From Sphingomicrobium sp. (GTDB taxonomy: Bacteria > Pseudomonadota > Alphaproteobacteria > Sphingomonadales > Sphingomonadaceae): a stretch of DNA of 64,000 bases. Where the stretch lies: NCBI GenBank assembly GCA_036563485.1, contig DATCMI010000001.1:1365501-1429500 (forward strand). The letters run 5' to 3'. The notes under the pieces are model-generated. The model was not told the DNA's origin, ran no database searches, and saw only the letters and a program-made list of their open reading frames with translations. The position numbers were made by a program, and so were the translations under genes. Below, piece after piece: positions 40,919 through 49,900 of this stretch. Position 1 is the first letter of the stretch; each line of letters starts with the position of its first letter.

Positions 40919-41539
40919 AGCCGGGCGCCGCGGACCGCCGCTGTCGACGACGATCTCAAGCTCCTTGGCGGCAGCCCTAGCGGCCCTTCTCAACGGGGAG
41001 AGCCGAGCGACGTGCTCGATACACGGGTTTCCATCGATGTTGAGCGGGAGCGCCAGGTTGCTCGCAAGGATACGCTCTTCGACTTCCCAAGGCCGATCGC
41101 AAGGATGGGCCGCGACGAACGCGTGGCGGCTCATCCAATCGTCTAGTCGCTGCTCTCCCGGGTTGGTGAACGTAAACCGCGAGCCGCTGCCAACTCGCCG
41201 GAGCGCTATCCCGAGATGCTGGCTAAGAAGGCAGCCCAAGCTCAGTCGGAGAGTAGAGCCTTCGGCATTGCCGCCAAAATGGGTCCGGAGCCGTTGCCGG
41301 ATCGTGGACCTGCTTGCCGCCTTGCCGCTGGTCGGAGGCGCCGAGGGGGAGATGCCGACATAGAGCAGTGTCAGGCCGTTGGAAGTATGACATCCGGTTG
41401 CGTCGACAGCGCCCGGAATTTCGCCGAAATACCAAGCGTAGATTCCCGGCTCCGCGGGCGCAGCAGATGGGCGCCGCAGCACGTCATCCGAAGAGAGGAG
41501 CCGCGAAGGGTTTAGTAGGGCCGTAGGAATGCTCAGCAC
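40916..41539 (-). CDS. GIY-YIG nuclease-family protein
   Basis: A 207-residue protein with a GIY-YIG fold: PGIYAWYFGEI for the first strand, LLYVGISPSAPPTS for the YIG strand, catalytic-type Arg in STIRQRLRTHFGG and a Glu in WEVEERIL. It has no separate DNA-binding domain. Family members include repair and homing nucleases, but many stand-alone versions of this type have no known role. It ends in the island repeat and has no recognisable partner gene. Confidence 0.75.
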   Translation of the reverse strand: MLSIPTALLNPSRLLSSDDVLRRPSAAPAEPGIYAWYFGEIPGAVDATGCHTSNGLTLLYVGISPSAPPTSGKAASRSTIRQRLRTHFGGNAEGSTLRLSLGCLLSQHLGIALRRVGSGSRFTFTNPGEQRLDDWMSRHAFVAAHPCDRPWEVEERILASNLALPLNIDGNPCIEHVARLSPLRRAARAAAKELEIVVDSGGPRRPA

Positions 41540-41555
41540 TGGGGGCCAGCGATGT

Positions 41556-41696
41556 CTAATTGGTCACGCGATAAAGGCCTAAGGCCTGTTGGAAAGCGAT
41601 AGCAAGGTCGGCAATATCCACGACGTTAGTTCTACCGGTGAGTTCGAAACGCATGCGTGCGGGGCGGGAGAACCAAAGATCGCGCTCTGAGTCCAT
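41556..41696 (-). CDS. 46-residue hypothetical protein
   Basis: An ATG frame (MDSERDLWFSRPARMRFELT, then GRTNVVDIADLAIAFQQALGLYRVTN) with AGGA 9 nt upstream. The sequence looks strongly protein-like, with an amphipathic helix IADLAIAFQQALGLY. The same frame is open back to the stop of the small membrane gene at 41763 and would allow a non-ATG start, so it may be the second gene of a two-gene unit or a remnant. No family is recognised. Confidence 0.45.
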   Translation of the reverse strand: MDSERDLWFSRPARMRFELTGRTNVVDIADLAIAFQQALGLYRVTN

Positions 41697-41762
41697 GTCG
41701 AACGTTCCTGCATTGTCGACCGAGCAGGCGACTACTTTGCTGTAGGGCAGCGTCGATACAGG

Positions 41763-41951
41763 TCAGTGGACCTTCGTGTCTCCGTCGGAGCTTCGCAGCA
41801 GGAGTGACGCCACCATGTACGGAATGCCGGCGAGCACGAGCGCCTGAGCTGCGGCCGCCGCCTGTTGCGGCGCACTGTCCGGCGAAGTCTGGGCCCACCA
41901 CAAGAAGACCAGAACCCCCCATACCGCACTAACAATCCCAACTACGCGCAT
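41763..41951 (-). CDS. 62-residue two-helix membrane protein
   Basis: Starts MRVVGIVSAVWGVLVFLWWA; a loop TSPDSAPQQAAAAAQ follows and then a second helix (LVLAGIPYMVASLLL) with a charged tail. The first Met after CAGGGGAATCAG gives a good RBS. It resembles the tiny membrane protein at 30732 in design, not in sequence. Unknown function. Confidence 0.6.
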   Translation of the reverse strand: MRVVGIVSAVWGVLVFLWWAQTSPDSAPQQAAAAAQALVLAGIPYMVASLLLRSSDGDTKVH

Positions 41952-42073
41952 CTGATTCCCCTGAACTACCAACGCCGCGCGACCATCGCTCGGCGCTCCG
42001 GCTTTGCACCAATTAAGACTGCTGGGCTCTAGTGCAAGAAACGGCCGAAACTCGGGTTTTTTCCGGCGACAGA

Positions 42074-42103
42074 GATGTCCGCAATGGGTGCAATGCGGAC
42101 ATC
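42074..42103 (+). repeat. dispersed palindromic repeat, copy 10
   Basis: GATGTCCGC and GCGGACATC form a perfect 9-bp palindrome around AATGGGTGCAAT. It sits just downstream of the 42107 gene's stop. Confidence 0.88.
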
Positions 42104-42106
42104 AGT

Positions 42107-42715
42107 TCAACGGTTGGAAATGCTCGCCGTGTCCGCCAAAGCGCGAAAATCGGCTAATGTCCGGTCGAAGTAGTGCAGACGCGGAGCGTCAAACGTGGCC
42201 ATATAAAGTCGGTTTCCGATCAGCACGGCTCGCGCCTCCCCCTTCCTCGGCAGCTCATCGCTGTCGATATATTCGTAGGTGAAGTACACGCCTTGTTCAC
42301 CTAGGAACCGCTCTGGCCTGGATCCGGTTAGTTTGAAGCCGCCAATCTTCTTGTATGCTCGGTACGTGCCTTCGAGGAGCTCCGGTATTTCGATGAGCAA
42401 GGTGCTCGTCGTGAACTTCGGCAACGGATCCCGCTTCTTATTGCGCTCCTTGACGAGCGGCGCCCCTGGCTCGACGCCGCCATAGAACGTTACGTCGTTG
42501 AGCTGTTCGCCGTCGAGCGTCCAAGTCTCAGCGTATCTGCCGGGTCTCTGATCTAGCCGGTTCCAGTCACGCGGCGGCGTGACCATCATGTTCGAGCCGG
42601 CAATTTCGACCGTCTTGCCTTTCTCCCGGTAAGCATTGGCATACGCCGGATGCGCACCAAGAGCAGCAACGTACAGGCCGGCGAGAGCCCACGGCCGCCC
42701 TTTGATGATCGTCAT
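42107..42715 (-). CDS. secreted hypothetical protein, third gene of M48 operon
   Basis: A 202-residue protein with a signal peptide (MTIIKGRPWALAGLYVAALGAHPAYA-NA). The mature part has VEIAGSNMMVTPPRDWNRLD and a beta-rich core (GVYFTYEYIDSDELPRKGEARAVLIGNRLYMATFDAP), as in small periplasmic or lipoprotein-like folds. Its start overlaps the M48 protease stop (ATGA). It could be a substrate, inhibitor or chaperone of the protease; no family is recognised. Confidence 0.7.
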   Translation of the reverse strand: MTIIKGRPWALAGLYVAALGAHPAYANAYREKGKTVEIAGSNMMVTPPRDWNRLDQRPGRYAETWTLDGEQLNDVTFYGGVEPGAPLVKERNKKRDPLPKFTTSTLLIEIPELLEGTYRAYKKIGGFKLTGSRPERFLGEQGVYFTYEYIDSDELPRKGEARAVLIGNRLYMATFDAPRLHYFDRTLADFRALADTASISNR

Positions 42716-43920
42716 TGCTTCCCTCCCACCGATCCTACAGTCATTTGGATCATTGCTAAGTCGGAAGCGTCCGGCTTCAGCTGGAGGTATCGCTCCAGTG
42801 CTGTCAGCCCTTCAGCTGTCCTTCCCGTTTTGATCAACGATAGCCCTAGTCCTCGATGGGCTTCGGCAAGCTGCGGTTCCAGCGCCACTGCTCTCGAGTA
42901 AAAGTCGGCCGCATGAACCAGATCGCGCGGCGCCCCCCGCATCCGAAACAGCTCAGCACGAGCGTACCAGAGTGGCGCGGTCCAGCCGTCCTGCGCGAGC
43001 GCGTTGATGAGGTATTCACTTCCGCCGAAGTCGTTCAGCTTAATCTGATCTTCAAGGAAGATAGGTAGCCATTTCGCTAGCGCCTGTTTGTACCGCTGTA
43101 CCCCTTCGGTACGCGTTTCTCCATCCGGCGCAGCCAGCTCGCTCAAATAAGCCGCTCGCTCAGCTTCAGGCGGATGGCTGGCGAAGAACGCGATTCGGTC
43201 GAACCGGGGCTTCTTCAACCCGCGCGCGGAAGCAGAAGCCTCGGTCTCAGCCATGAAGTTGCGCCAGACGCGCGTGGCAGCCTGTGGCCTTAAGTTGCTA
43301 CCGTTCAGGTAGCTGATGCCGACGAGATCTGCCTCCCGTTCGTTATCGCGGCTGAAGCGCAGCAGAGAGCCGTAGACAGATAACTCCAAATCTTGAAAGT
43401 TCCTGTGCACATTTGAACTGTTGGACATCGAGGCTAGGACAGCTGCCCAACTCAGCAGGTCGGTTCCGGTGCGACGGGCCTTGAAGCGGGCAAGGGTGTG
43501 CCGCTTTTCGAAGTGCCCAAATTCATGCCCTAGTACGGCCGCAAGCTCGGCCTCGCTTCGCGCGCGGAGCAGGAGGCCGCTGTAAACGCGCATTGTGCCG
43601 TTTGGCGACATGGTGGCGTTGAAACTCGGCTCTCGCACAATGTAGACGCGCGTTGCGTTGCAGCGGTCCGACCCGACTGCTGCACAGAGCACACTCTTCA
43701 CGTAGGCGGTAAGCGTCTCGTCGCGGATTAGCACCGGCGAATTCGCCAGCTTCTGCTCGCTCTCGTCGTCTTCTCGCCAAAAACCAATCTCGTCCACGCC
43801 CTGCGGTTGGTAAACCCCGGCGTATGGTGGAGGTGGCGGCGCGGGCTTCATCTCGGGCGCTCCACTGCCCGGTGCCGCTAGCGCCAAAGCGCTCCAAGCA
43901 GCGATGAAGGCGCTCTTCAT
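42712..43920 (-). CDS. M48-family metalloprotease with TPR tail
   Basis: A 402-residue periplasmic zinc protease. A signal peptide (MKSAFIAAWSALALAAPGSGA) is followed by a Pro-rich linker and the catalytic domain: zinc ligands HEFGH and the Glu in NEREADLVG. The C-terminal about 90 residues hold TPR-like helices (AADFYSRAVALEPQLAEAHRGLGLSLIKTG). This resembles BepA/YfgC-type outer-membrane quality-control proteases. It overlaps both neighbours by 4 nt, so three secreted proteins are made as a unit. Confidence 0.9.
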   Translation of the reverse strand: MKSAFIAAWSALALAAPGSGAPEMKPAPPPPPYAGVYQPQGVDEIGFWREDDESEQKLANSPVLIRDETLTAYVKSVLCAAVGSDRCNATRVYIVREPSFNATMSPNGTMRVYSGLLLRARSEAELAAVLGHEFGHFEKRHTLARFKARRTGTDLLSWAAVLASMSNSSNVHRNFQDLELSVYGSLLRFSRDNEREADLVGISYLNGSNLRPQAATRVWRNFMAETEASASARGLKKPRFDRIAFFASHPPEAERAAYLSELAAPDGETRTEGVQRYKQALAKWLPIFLEDQIKLNDFGGSEYLINALAQDGWTAPLWYARAELFRMRGAPRDLVHAADFYSRAVALEPQLAEAHRGLGLSLIKTGRTAEGLTALERYLQLKPDASDLAMIQMTVGSVGGKQ

Positions 43921-44672
43921 CGTTTAGCCTCAGCGTGCTTAACCGTGCTACCAGGGAAGTCCTCTAGCAGCTGGCGAACTCTCTTCTCTGCCCCGTCTGG
44001 CTCGCGCACGTCGCCACCCATCGCGAAGTCCGCGTTCAGCCACAGAAGATCCCCGGTTTTGAGGTCGACTAGCCCCGCCGCACCTTTGTGTTCGCCCGAC
44101 TTGATGGCCAACCCCGGGCCAAGCAAGGCGACAGCCTGAAGTATCTTCCGCCCCGTCGAACCATAAGCATCTTTATTATAGATGAACAAGGCATAGTCAG
44201 CATCTTCGGCTCCCGGAAGGCTGCGAATTCCCTCGCCGAGGGACGAGTCGAAGACGCCTGATTTATTATCCCGCTTCTTCGTCGGCAGTCGGTTGCCTAC
44301 GAAAAATTGATAGCTCATCACCGCCTGAGAAACCGCGTCGAATAAGTTCGTGTACTCCTCAAGCAGCTGGGCCTGTTGGCCGTAAGCCTCGGGTGCAGTC
44401 AAAACCGTGTTACCCAAGGCGGACTGGCGCTTTAGCAACGCCGCCTCGATGTTTTTTCGTGCCTGGTCAGTCCACTCGGCACGCGGTTCAAACATGCCTC
44501 CGGTGGACTGGGCGCCCACACTAACTTTCGGGCGAAACACCAGTATCTTTTTGCCGCTATTAGCGGGCAATTCAAACCCCTGCTTGATTGCAGCTCGCTC
44601 CTGCGCGCCTGCTGCGGATGCAGCATTCAGCACTAACAGCGCGGCCGCTGCCAGCTGGATAATCGATCTCAT
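43917..44672 (-). CDS. secreted hypothetical protein, first gene of M48 operon
   Basis: A 251-residue protein with signal peptide MRSIIQLAAAALLVLNAASA-AGA. The mature part carries KKILVFRPKVSVGAQSTGG, a long helical region and DYALFIYNKDAYGSTGRKILQAVALL with GLVDLKTGDLLWLNAD, a pattern I associate with periplasmic or lipoprotein-type proteins built on a GNA1162/CsgG-like fold, but this is not certain. The Met at 44672 is preferred because the signal peptide begins there. Its stop overlaps the M48 gene start (ATGA). Confidence 0.72.
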   Translation of the reverse strand: MRSIIQLAAAALLVLNAASAAGAQERAAIKQGFELPANSGKKILVFRPKVSVGAQSTGGMFEPRAEWTDQARKNIEAALLKRQSALGNTVLTAPEAYGQQAQLLEEYTNLFDAVSQAVMSYQFFVGNRLPTKKRDNKSGVFDSSLGEGIRSLPGAEDADYALFIYNKDAYGSTGRKILQAVALLGPGLAIKSGEHKGAAGLVDLKTGDLLWLNADFAMGGDVREPDGAEKRVRQLLEDFPGSTVKHAEAKR

Positions 44673-45006
44673 GTACGCCCCCCAATCACACGGCCCCCGA
44701 GCCGCACTCACAATGTGCAGGAAGATTATCAGATCGCAAGCTACAAAAAAGATGCTGGAGCCGTGCGTTACGGAGAAGCTCTTCGGGGACGCCAAGGTTG
44801 CGGTGAAGAGGTTAGCAACGACGCGGGATCTCAGGGCGATAGTGGAGCCTTGTCGGTGATCGCCGCTACGGGAGCGCCGGTGCCCTGCTTGCTGTGGACC
44901 GGCTACCAACGACGATCAATCGACCAACACTATTGCTCGTGATGCTTCTTGATCTGGTCGGTCGGGCCACCATCTGCGAACGCTTCCCGCACCCGAAGAC
45001 AGCCTA
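44673..45006. other. 334-bp region without a confident gene
   Basis: Two overlapping plus-strand frames exist: one from 44715 (MQEDYQIASYKKDAGAVR...) and a 35-codon one from 44752 (MLEPCVTEKLFGDAKVAVKR...). The second has high GC at third positions but no clear RBS. The region also carries the 5' flank of micropeptide copy B (from 44968). Confidence 0.4.
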
Positions 45007-45147
45007 ATGATCAGTTCCGCTTACATGCTCGCTCTGACCGACTCCTCTTACGCACGACGCCAACTCTGCCCGATGTTCTCGGGTGGAGCTTATGTCCGCA
45101 GCCACAGCACCTTTAAGAACGATCGGGCAGGGGCGCGGGCGGGCTAA
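45007..45147 (+). CDS. candidate micropeptide family, copy B (46 residues)
   Basis: MISSAYMLALTDSSYARRQL, then CPMFSGGAYVR, a variable segment and a C-terminal RAG before TAA. It matches copy A at 33169 in length and in the first 31 residues except at four positions, with silent changes at Ser4, Ser13, Ser14, Ala16, Arg18, Pro22 and Gly27. The 39 nt before the ATG align without gaps to copy A. It sits 140 bp from the tRNA end of the island. The role is unknown; one Cys (residue 21) is invariant. Confidence 0.6.
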   Translation: MISSAYMLALTDSSYARRQLCPMFSGGAYVRSHSTFKNDRAGARAG

Positions 45148-45283
45148 AGTCATCAGCAGGTGGATAGCGCAACAAGAACACGGCAACGGCATGGTCGCCC
45201 GCGTTCGTGCTTGCCAGGTGATTGTTGGACGGAAAGGCCAGGATCACGGTTGAACCGGAAACCGGAGTTAACCTGTTGAAATA

Positions 45284-45335
45284 AGGTGGTGCCGCTTGCG
45301 TGACTCGAACACGCGACCCCATCATTACGAATGAT
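45284..45335. repeat. attachment-site repeat, tRNA-proximal copy
   Basis: A 52-bp sequence identical to 24642-24693, covering the 3' 49 nt of tRNA-Thr(CGT) plus 3 nt beyond its CCA end. Confidence 0.92.
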
Positions 45336-45362
45336 GTGCTCTACCAGCTGAGCTAAAGCGGC
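45287..45362 (-). tRNA. tRNA-Thr(CGT)
   Basis: A 76-nt cloverleaf on the minus strand with encoded CCA: acceptor GCCGCTT/AAGCGGC, anticodon stem CATCA/TGATG with loop TTCGTAA (anticodon CGT), T arm GCGTG-TTCGAGT-CACGC. It is intact although its 3' half is the island attachment site. Confidence 0.97.
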
Positions 45363-45546
45363 TTGGCTCTACGAAAAGAGGCCGTGCGGCGGCGGCCCTG
45401 AAGGGCCAATCGTCGCGGCGGTGCCCCTAACAGCGCACCGTCTTGCGGGCAAGCGCGGAAGCGGCCGCCGAACATGCTTAACGCTTTGGTAACGCGCGTC
45501 GGCCATTTTCCGGGCTGAACTTAGGGAAGGTGGGGCCCCGGGGCGC

Positions 45547-46905
45547 ATGGACAGTTACCGCGAGCATCCGAGCGACTTCGAGCTCGGCACATCCGCCGAG
45601 GCCGATCACGCGCATGATGTCGCTGCAGCGATCGGCACCGACGAGCGCCGGATGCACGTGCGCGCCTATAATTATTGGGTCTCGCTGCTCGAGGGCCGCG
45701 ATTTTCCGTCGATCGAGGATCTCGAGCCCGAGGACCTCAACGACTTTGCCGCGCACAGCGTCCTGCTCGATTTCACCTGCGGCCGCGACAATCCGGCGGT
45801 GCCGTACATCGGCGCAGCGATCCGCGAGGAGTGCGGCCTCAACGAAGACACGCGCACCATTGCCGACGTCCCGAGCCGCTCGCTGCTTTCCCGGCTTACC
45901 GACCATTATCTGCAGATCATCGCCAACCGCGCGCCGATCGGCTTCGAGGCCGAGTTCGCCAATCAGCGCGACGAAACCATCTGCTATCGTGGCATCCTGA
46001 TGCCCTTCTCTTCGGATGGCGACACGATCGACTTCATCTACGGCGTCATCAACTGGAAGCATGTGGCCGTCACGCAGTCGCCGCGGGCCGAAGAGCCCGT
46101 CACCTCGACGGACGCGACCTCGCTCGACGGCGACTACGAACAGCCGGCGCAAGACTATATCGAAGCGGAAGTGGCAGTGGCGGACGAACCGCTGGAACTG
46201 GACCAGCCGCTCGAAACTCCAGTAGCGCCGCATCAGCCGGTACCGCATTTCTCTTGGGAAGACGGTCCGCTGAGCGATGCCGGCAGCGACGACGATGAAC
46301 TCCGGCCGATCGAAATCGACGCTGACGCGGGCCTTGCCGACCGCTTGTGGGCCGCCCGCGAGACCGCGGAAGCAGTCAAGGCCGGCGAGGGCCGGACCCG
46401 CTCCGCGCTGTACCGCGCACTCTCGCTTGCTTACGACTTCGCGCTCGCCGCCCGTGCCGACCCCGATGACTATGCCGAGCTGCTCGAGGAATCCGGCCTG
46501 AAGGCGCAGGAACGGGCGCCGATGACGCCTATTGTCAAGCTCGTGTTCGGGATCGATTACGACAAAGCCCGGCTGACCGAGTTCGCCGCGGCGCTGTCTT
46601 ACGGCATGCGGCAGGATGTCGAGCAGGGCGGATTTCAGTCCTTGATCGAGCAGCAGGCGGGTGGCCTCAAGGCGCTGGTCGCGGCGGAACGCCAGGCCCG
46701 GCGCCCCGAACCAAAGGCTGACACAAAGAGCGAAGCCGCGCGCGCTCGCTTGCGCTCGGCGCCGCCAATCACGCTCGCCCAAGTGCCGAGCGATGAGGAG
46801 TTTGCGGTCGTCGTCACGCGCCGCGGGCAGGACGGCAAGCATGAGCTGGTCGCTATCGTCGAGGACGAGGCGTTGGTCGAACGCGCGATTCGCCGCGCCG
46901 CCTGA
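45547..46905 (+). CDS. PAS_5-like domain protein
   Basis: A 452-residue protein. Residues about 25-180 look like the alphaproteobacterial PAS_5-type domain (AYNYWVSLLEGRDFPSIEDLEPEDLNDF, VLLDFTCGRDNPAVPYIGAAIREECG, ICYRGILMPFSSDGDTIDFIYGVINW). A long acidic, disordered linker follows, then a helical region (TRSALYRALSLAYDFALAARADPDDY) and a short C-terminal beta segment. No kinase or output domain is present, so it may be a scaffold or sensor. A comparably long minus-strand frame overlaps it completely, but codon use and domain content favour this strand. Confidence 0.8.
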   Translation: MDSYREHPSDFELGTSAEADHAHDVAAAIGTDERRMHVRAYNYWVSLLEGRDFPSIEDLEPEDLNDFAAHSVLLDFTCGRDNPAVPYIGAAIREECGLNEDTRTIADVPSRSLLSRLTDHYLQIIANRAPIGFEAEFANQRDETICYRGILMPFSSDGDTIDFIYGVINWKHVAVTQSPRAEEPVTSTDATSLDGDYEQPAQDYIEAEVAVADEPLELDQPLETPVAPHQPVPHFSWEDGPLSDAGSDDDELRPIEIDADAGLADRLWAARETAEAVKAGEGRTRSALYRALSLAYDFALAARADPDDYAELLEESGLKAQERAPMTPIVKLVFGIDYDKARLTEFAAALSYGMRQDVEQGGFQSLIEQQAGGLKALVAAERQARRPEPKADTKSEAARARLRSAPPITLAQVPSDEEFAVVVTRRGQDGKHELVAIVEDEALVERAIRRAA

Positions 46906-46997
46906 CCGTTCCGGCAAGCGCCGGGGTTGTTCCCCTGCGGAGGGCGGGTCTATAGGCCCGCCATCCCCGCACTACAGTCCCCGGAGCAATAACTTCA

Positions 46998-49900
46998 ATG
47001 ACGGCTCACACGCGCCTGGACCCCCCGCTGGTCGAGTCGATCCGTAAGGCCCTGACTGGAAACGCACTTCCAGGAGAGACCCAGGATTTCACGCGTGAAG
47101 CGGAGCGCGACGCAGCCGAATTCCTCGCTGAAGTCGCGGCCAAGCGCAGCCGCGGCGAGCTCGCGCTCCAGATCCAGTCCATCGGGGGCGAAGTCGGGCA
47201 TCGCAGGATGCGGATCGGCATCGTCAACGACGATATGCCGTTCCTGGTCGACTCCGTGGCTAACGCGATCGCCGCGCGACAACTGACTATCCACCGGCTG
47301 CTCCACCCCGTCGTGTGCGTCGACCGTGGCAAAGATGGCGCGCTTCAAAGCGTCGAACCGTTGTGCGGCGACAAGGAGCGGCGGGAGTCGATCATGTACA
47401 TCGAGCTCGACCGCGCCGACGCGCGCGGCCGGCAGGAGCTCGCCGCCGACCTTCGCCGCGTCCTTGAGGATGTTCGCCTGGCCGTGCGCGACTGGAAGTC
47501 GCTGCAGGGACGAATGCGCGCGGATGCGGAGCAAGCGGACGAGGAAGGCGCGGCGCTGCTCAACTGGTTTGCGGACGGCGCGATGACGCTGCTCGGATAT
47601 CAGGTTGAAAGGCCGTACGAGAAGCCGAGCGAAGCGCTGGGCATCTTCAGCATCCCCGGCGCCCCCACCGATGAGGGCGGGGCCGCGGGCGCGATGAATT
47701 ATCTGGAGAAAGGCGGCCAGGTGCCGCTGATGGCAAAGGCCGAGCGCAAGTCGACCGTTCACCGCCGCGTCCCGCTCGACCTGGTGGTGACGCCGGTCCG
47801 CGACGGCGACAAGGTCCTCGGCATCGGCGTCCATGCCGGCCTGTGGACCAGCGAAGCCTTGCGCGTCCCGCCGGAGGAAGTGCCGGTCCTGCGCGCGCGC
47901 CTGAAGCAGCTCGACCGTGACTTCGGCTTCGATCCGAAGGGCCATTCCGGCAAGGCGCTCCGCCACGCCGTCGCGTCGCTGCCCCGCGACGTCGTCATCG
48001 CCATTGAATATGCTTCGCTGCGCGAACTGGTGCTGACGGCGATGTCGCTCGCGGACCGTCCTCGGCCGGCGATCCTGCAGGTTCGAAGCATCCTCAAGGG
48101 CCAGCTCTTCACCTTCGTCTGGCTTCCGCGCGAGGAACTCAGCACCAACCGCCGGGTCGCGATTGCGGAGCTACTTGAAGAGAAGGTTGGGCGTGAAATC
48201 ACCAGCTGGTCGGTCGAACTTGGCGACGCCGACCTCGCGCTGATCCGCTTCACCCAATATATCGACGAAGATGCGCCGCAGCCGGACTCGGCTGAGCTCG
48301 ATCGCGCTGTCGTCGAAATGGTGCGCGGCTGGGCTCCGGGCGTCGAAGCCGAACTGATCGAGCAGGCCGGGGCGCCGCGGGCCACCCGCCTCGCCTTGAC
48401 GTACATCGGCGCCTTTCCGGAAAGCTATCGCTCGCGCAGCACCGCGAAGGAAGGCGCGGCCGACATCCTTCGCCTGTGCGCCCTTTCGGACGACAGTGAA
48501 CGGGGTGTCCGGATATTCCGCGCCGACAGCGATGCGCCGGGGCTACTCCGCCTCAAGACCTATCGCCGTGGCGGCCTCATTCCACTGTCCGAAGCCGTCC
48601 CGGTGCTCGAGAATTTCGGCTTCCGAGTGCTCGAGGAAATCCCGACGGCCCTGGCCGGCGGCATTGGCTTCATTCACGATTTCCACGTCGAGGTCGGTGC
48701 CGAAGGCGACATTGAAGCCATCCTGTCCCGCGTCGACGAGATCGAGCGGGCGATTGCAAACGTCCTTTGCGGCGCAGCGGAAGACGACGAGTTCAACCAG
48801 CTGGTTCTGTACAGCGGGCTCAACACGCAGGCCGTTGTCTGGCTGCGCGCCTGGTTCCGTTACCTGCGCCAGACGGGGAGCAGCTTTGGGCTGGTCACGG
48901 TCGTCGATGCGCTTCGGCGCGCGTCGCCTGCAACGCGGGCGCTTGTCGGGCTGTTCGAGGCTACGCATGACCCCACGGCGAAGAACCGCGATGAACGGAT
49001 CGGCGAATGCCGCGAGCAGCTCGACAAGTCGCTCGCCAAGGTTCGTTCGATCGACGACGACCGCATCCTTCGACGGCTTCGCGCACTGGTGCTCGCGATC
49101 CTGCGCACCAATGCGTTCGCACCGGCGGCTCGCCAAGCGCTCGCGTTCAAGATCAACAGCTCGCTGGTCCCGGGTCTTCCCGCACCGGTGCCGTGGCGCG
49201 AAATCTGGGTCTACAGCCCGCGCGTCGAAGGCATTCACTTGCGCGGCGGCCCGGTCGCCCGTGGCGGCCTTCGCTGGTCGGACCGGCGCGACGATTTCAG
49301 GACCGAGATTCTCGGGCTGATCAAGGCGCAGCTGGTCAAGAACGCGGTGATCGTTCCGACTGGCGCCAAGGGCGGCTTCTATCCCAAACAGCTGCCGCCG
49401 ATCACAAACCGCGACGCATGGCTTGCGGAAGGAACCGAAAGCTATCGCATCTTCATCCGCTCGCTGCTGTCGATCACCGACAATCTCGTCAACGACAAGG
49501 TCGTCCATCCTGAAAAGGTCGTGATTCACGACGGCGACGATCCCTATTTCGTCGTTGCCGCCGACAAGGGCACCGCGACTTTCTCGGACGTTGCCAACGC
49601 CATCGCGCTGGAGCGGAATTTCTGGCTTGGCGACGCGTTCGCGAGTGGCGGGTCCAATGGTTACGACCACAAGGCGATGGGCATCACCGCGCGGGGCGCG
49701 TGGATCTCGGTGCAGCGCCACTTCCTTGAGATGGGCATCGACGTTCAGTCGGACGAAGTCACGGTTGCAGGTTGCGGCGATATGTCGGGCGACGTGTTCG
49801 GCAATGGCATGCTTTTGTCGAAGACGCTGAAGCTCGTTGCGGCGTTCGACCATCGGCACATCTTCATCGATCCCAATCCCGATCCGGCGAAGAGCTGGGC

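Larger units (their letters stand above)
24642..45335. mobile_element. 20.6-kb genomic island integrated in tRNA-Thr(CGT)
   Basis: A 52-bp perfect direct repeat (24642-24693 and 45284-45335) brackets the region. The right copy is the 3' half of an intact tRNA-Thr(CGT) gene; the left copy is only that 3' half. The island therefore lies on the 3' side of the tRNA, as tyrosine-recombinase islands do. The contents are accessory: DNA ligase, RTX proteins, duplicated regulators, an autotransporter, secreted proteins, micropeptides and dispersed palindromes. Gene density is lower than in the flanks. No integrase, relaxase or replication gene is visible, so it is either a relic or was mobilised in trans. 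Confidence 0.82.

Noticed and set aside
45478-46917. 479-codon minus-strand frame opposite the PAS-like gene
   Set aside because: It runs across the whole plus gene and shows no domain, while the plus strand shows a PAS_5-like domain and an acidic linker with normal codon use.
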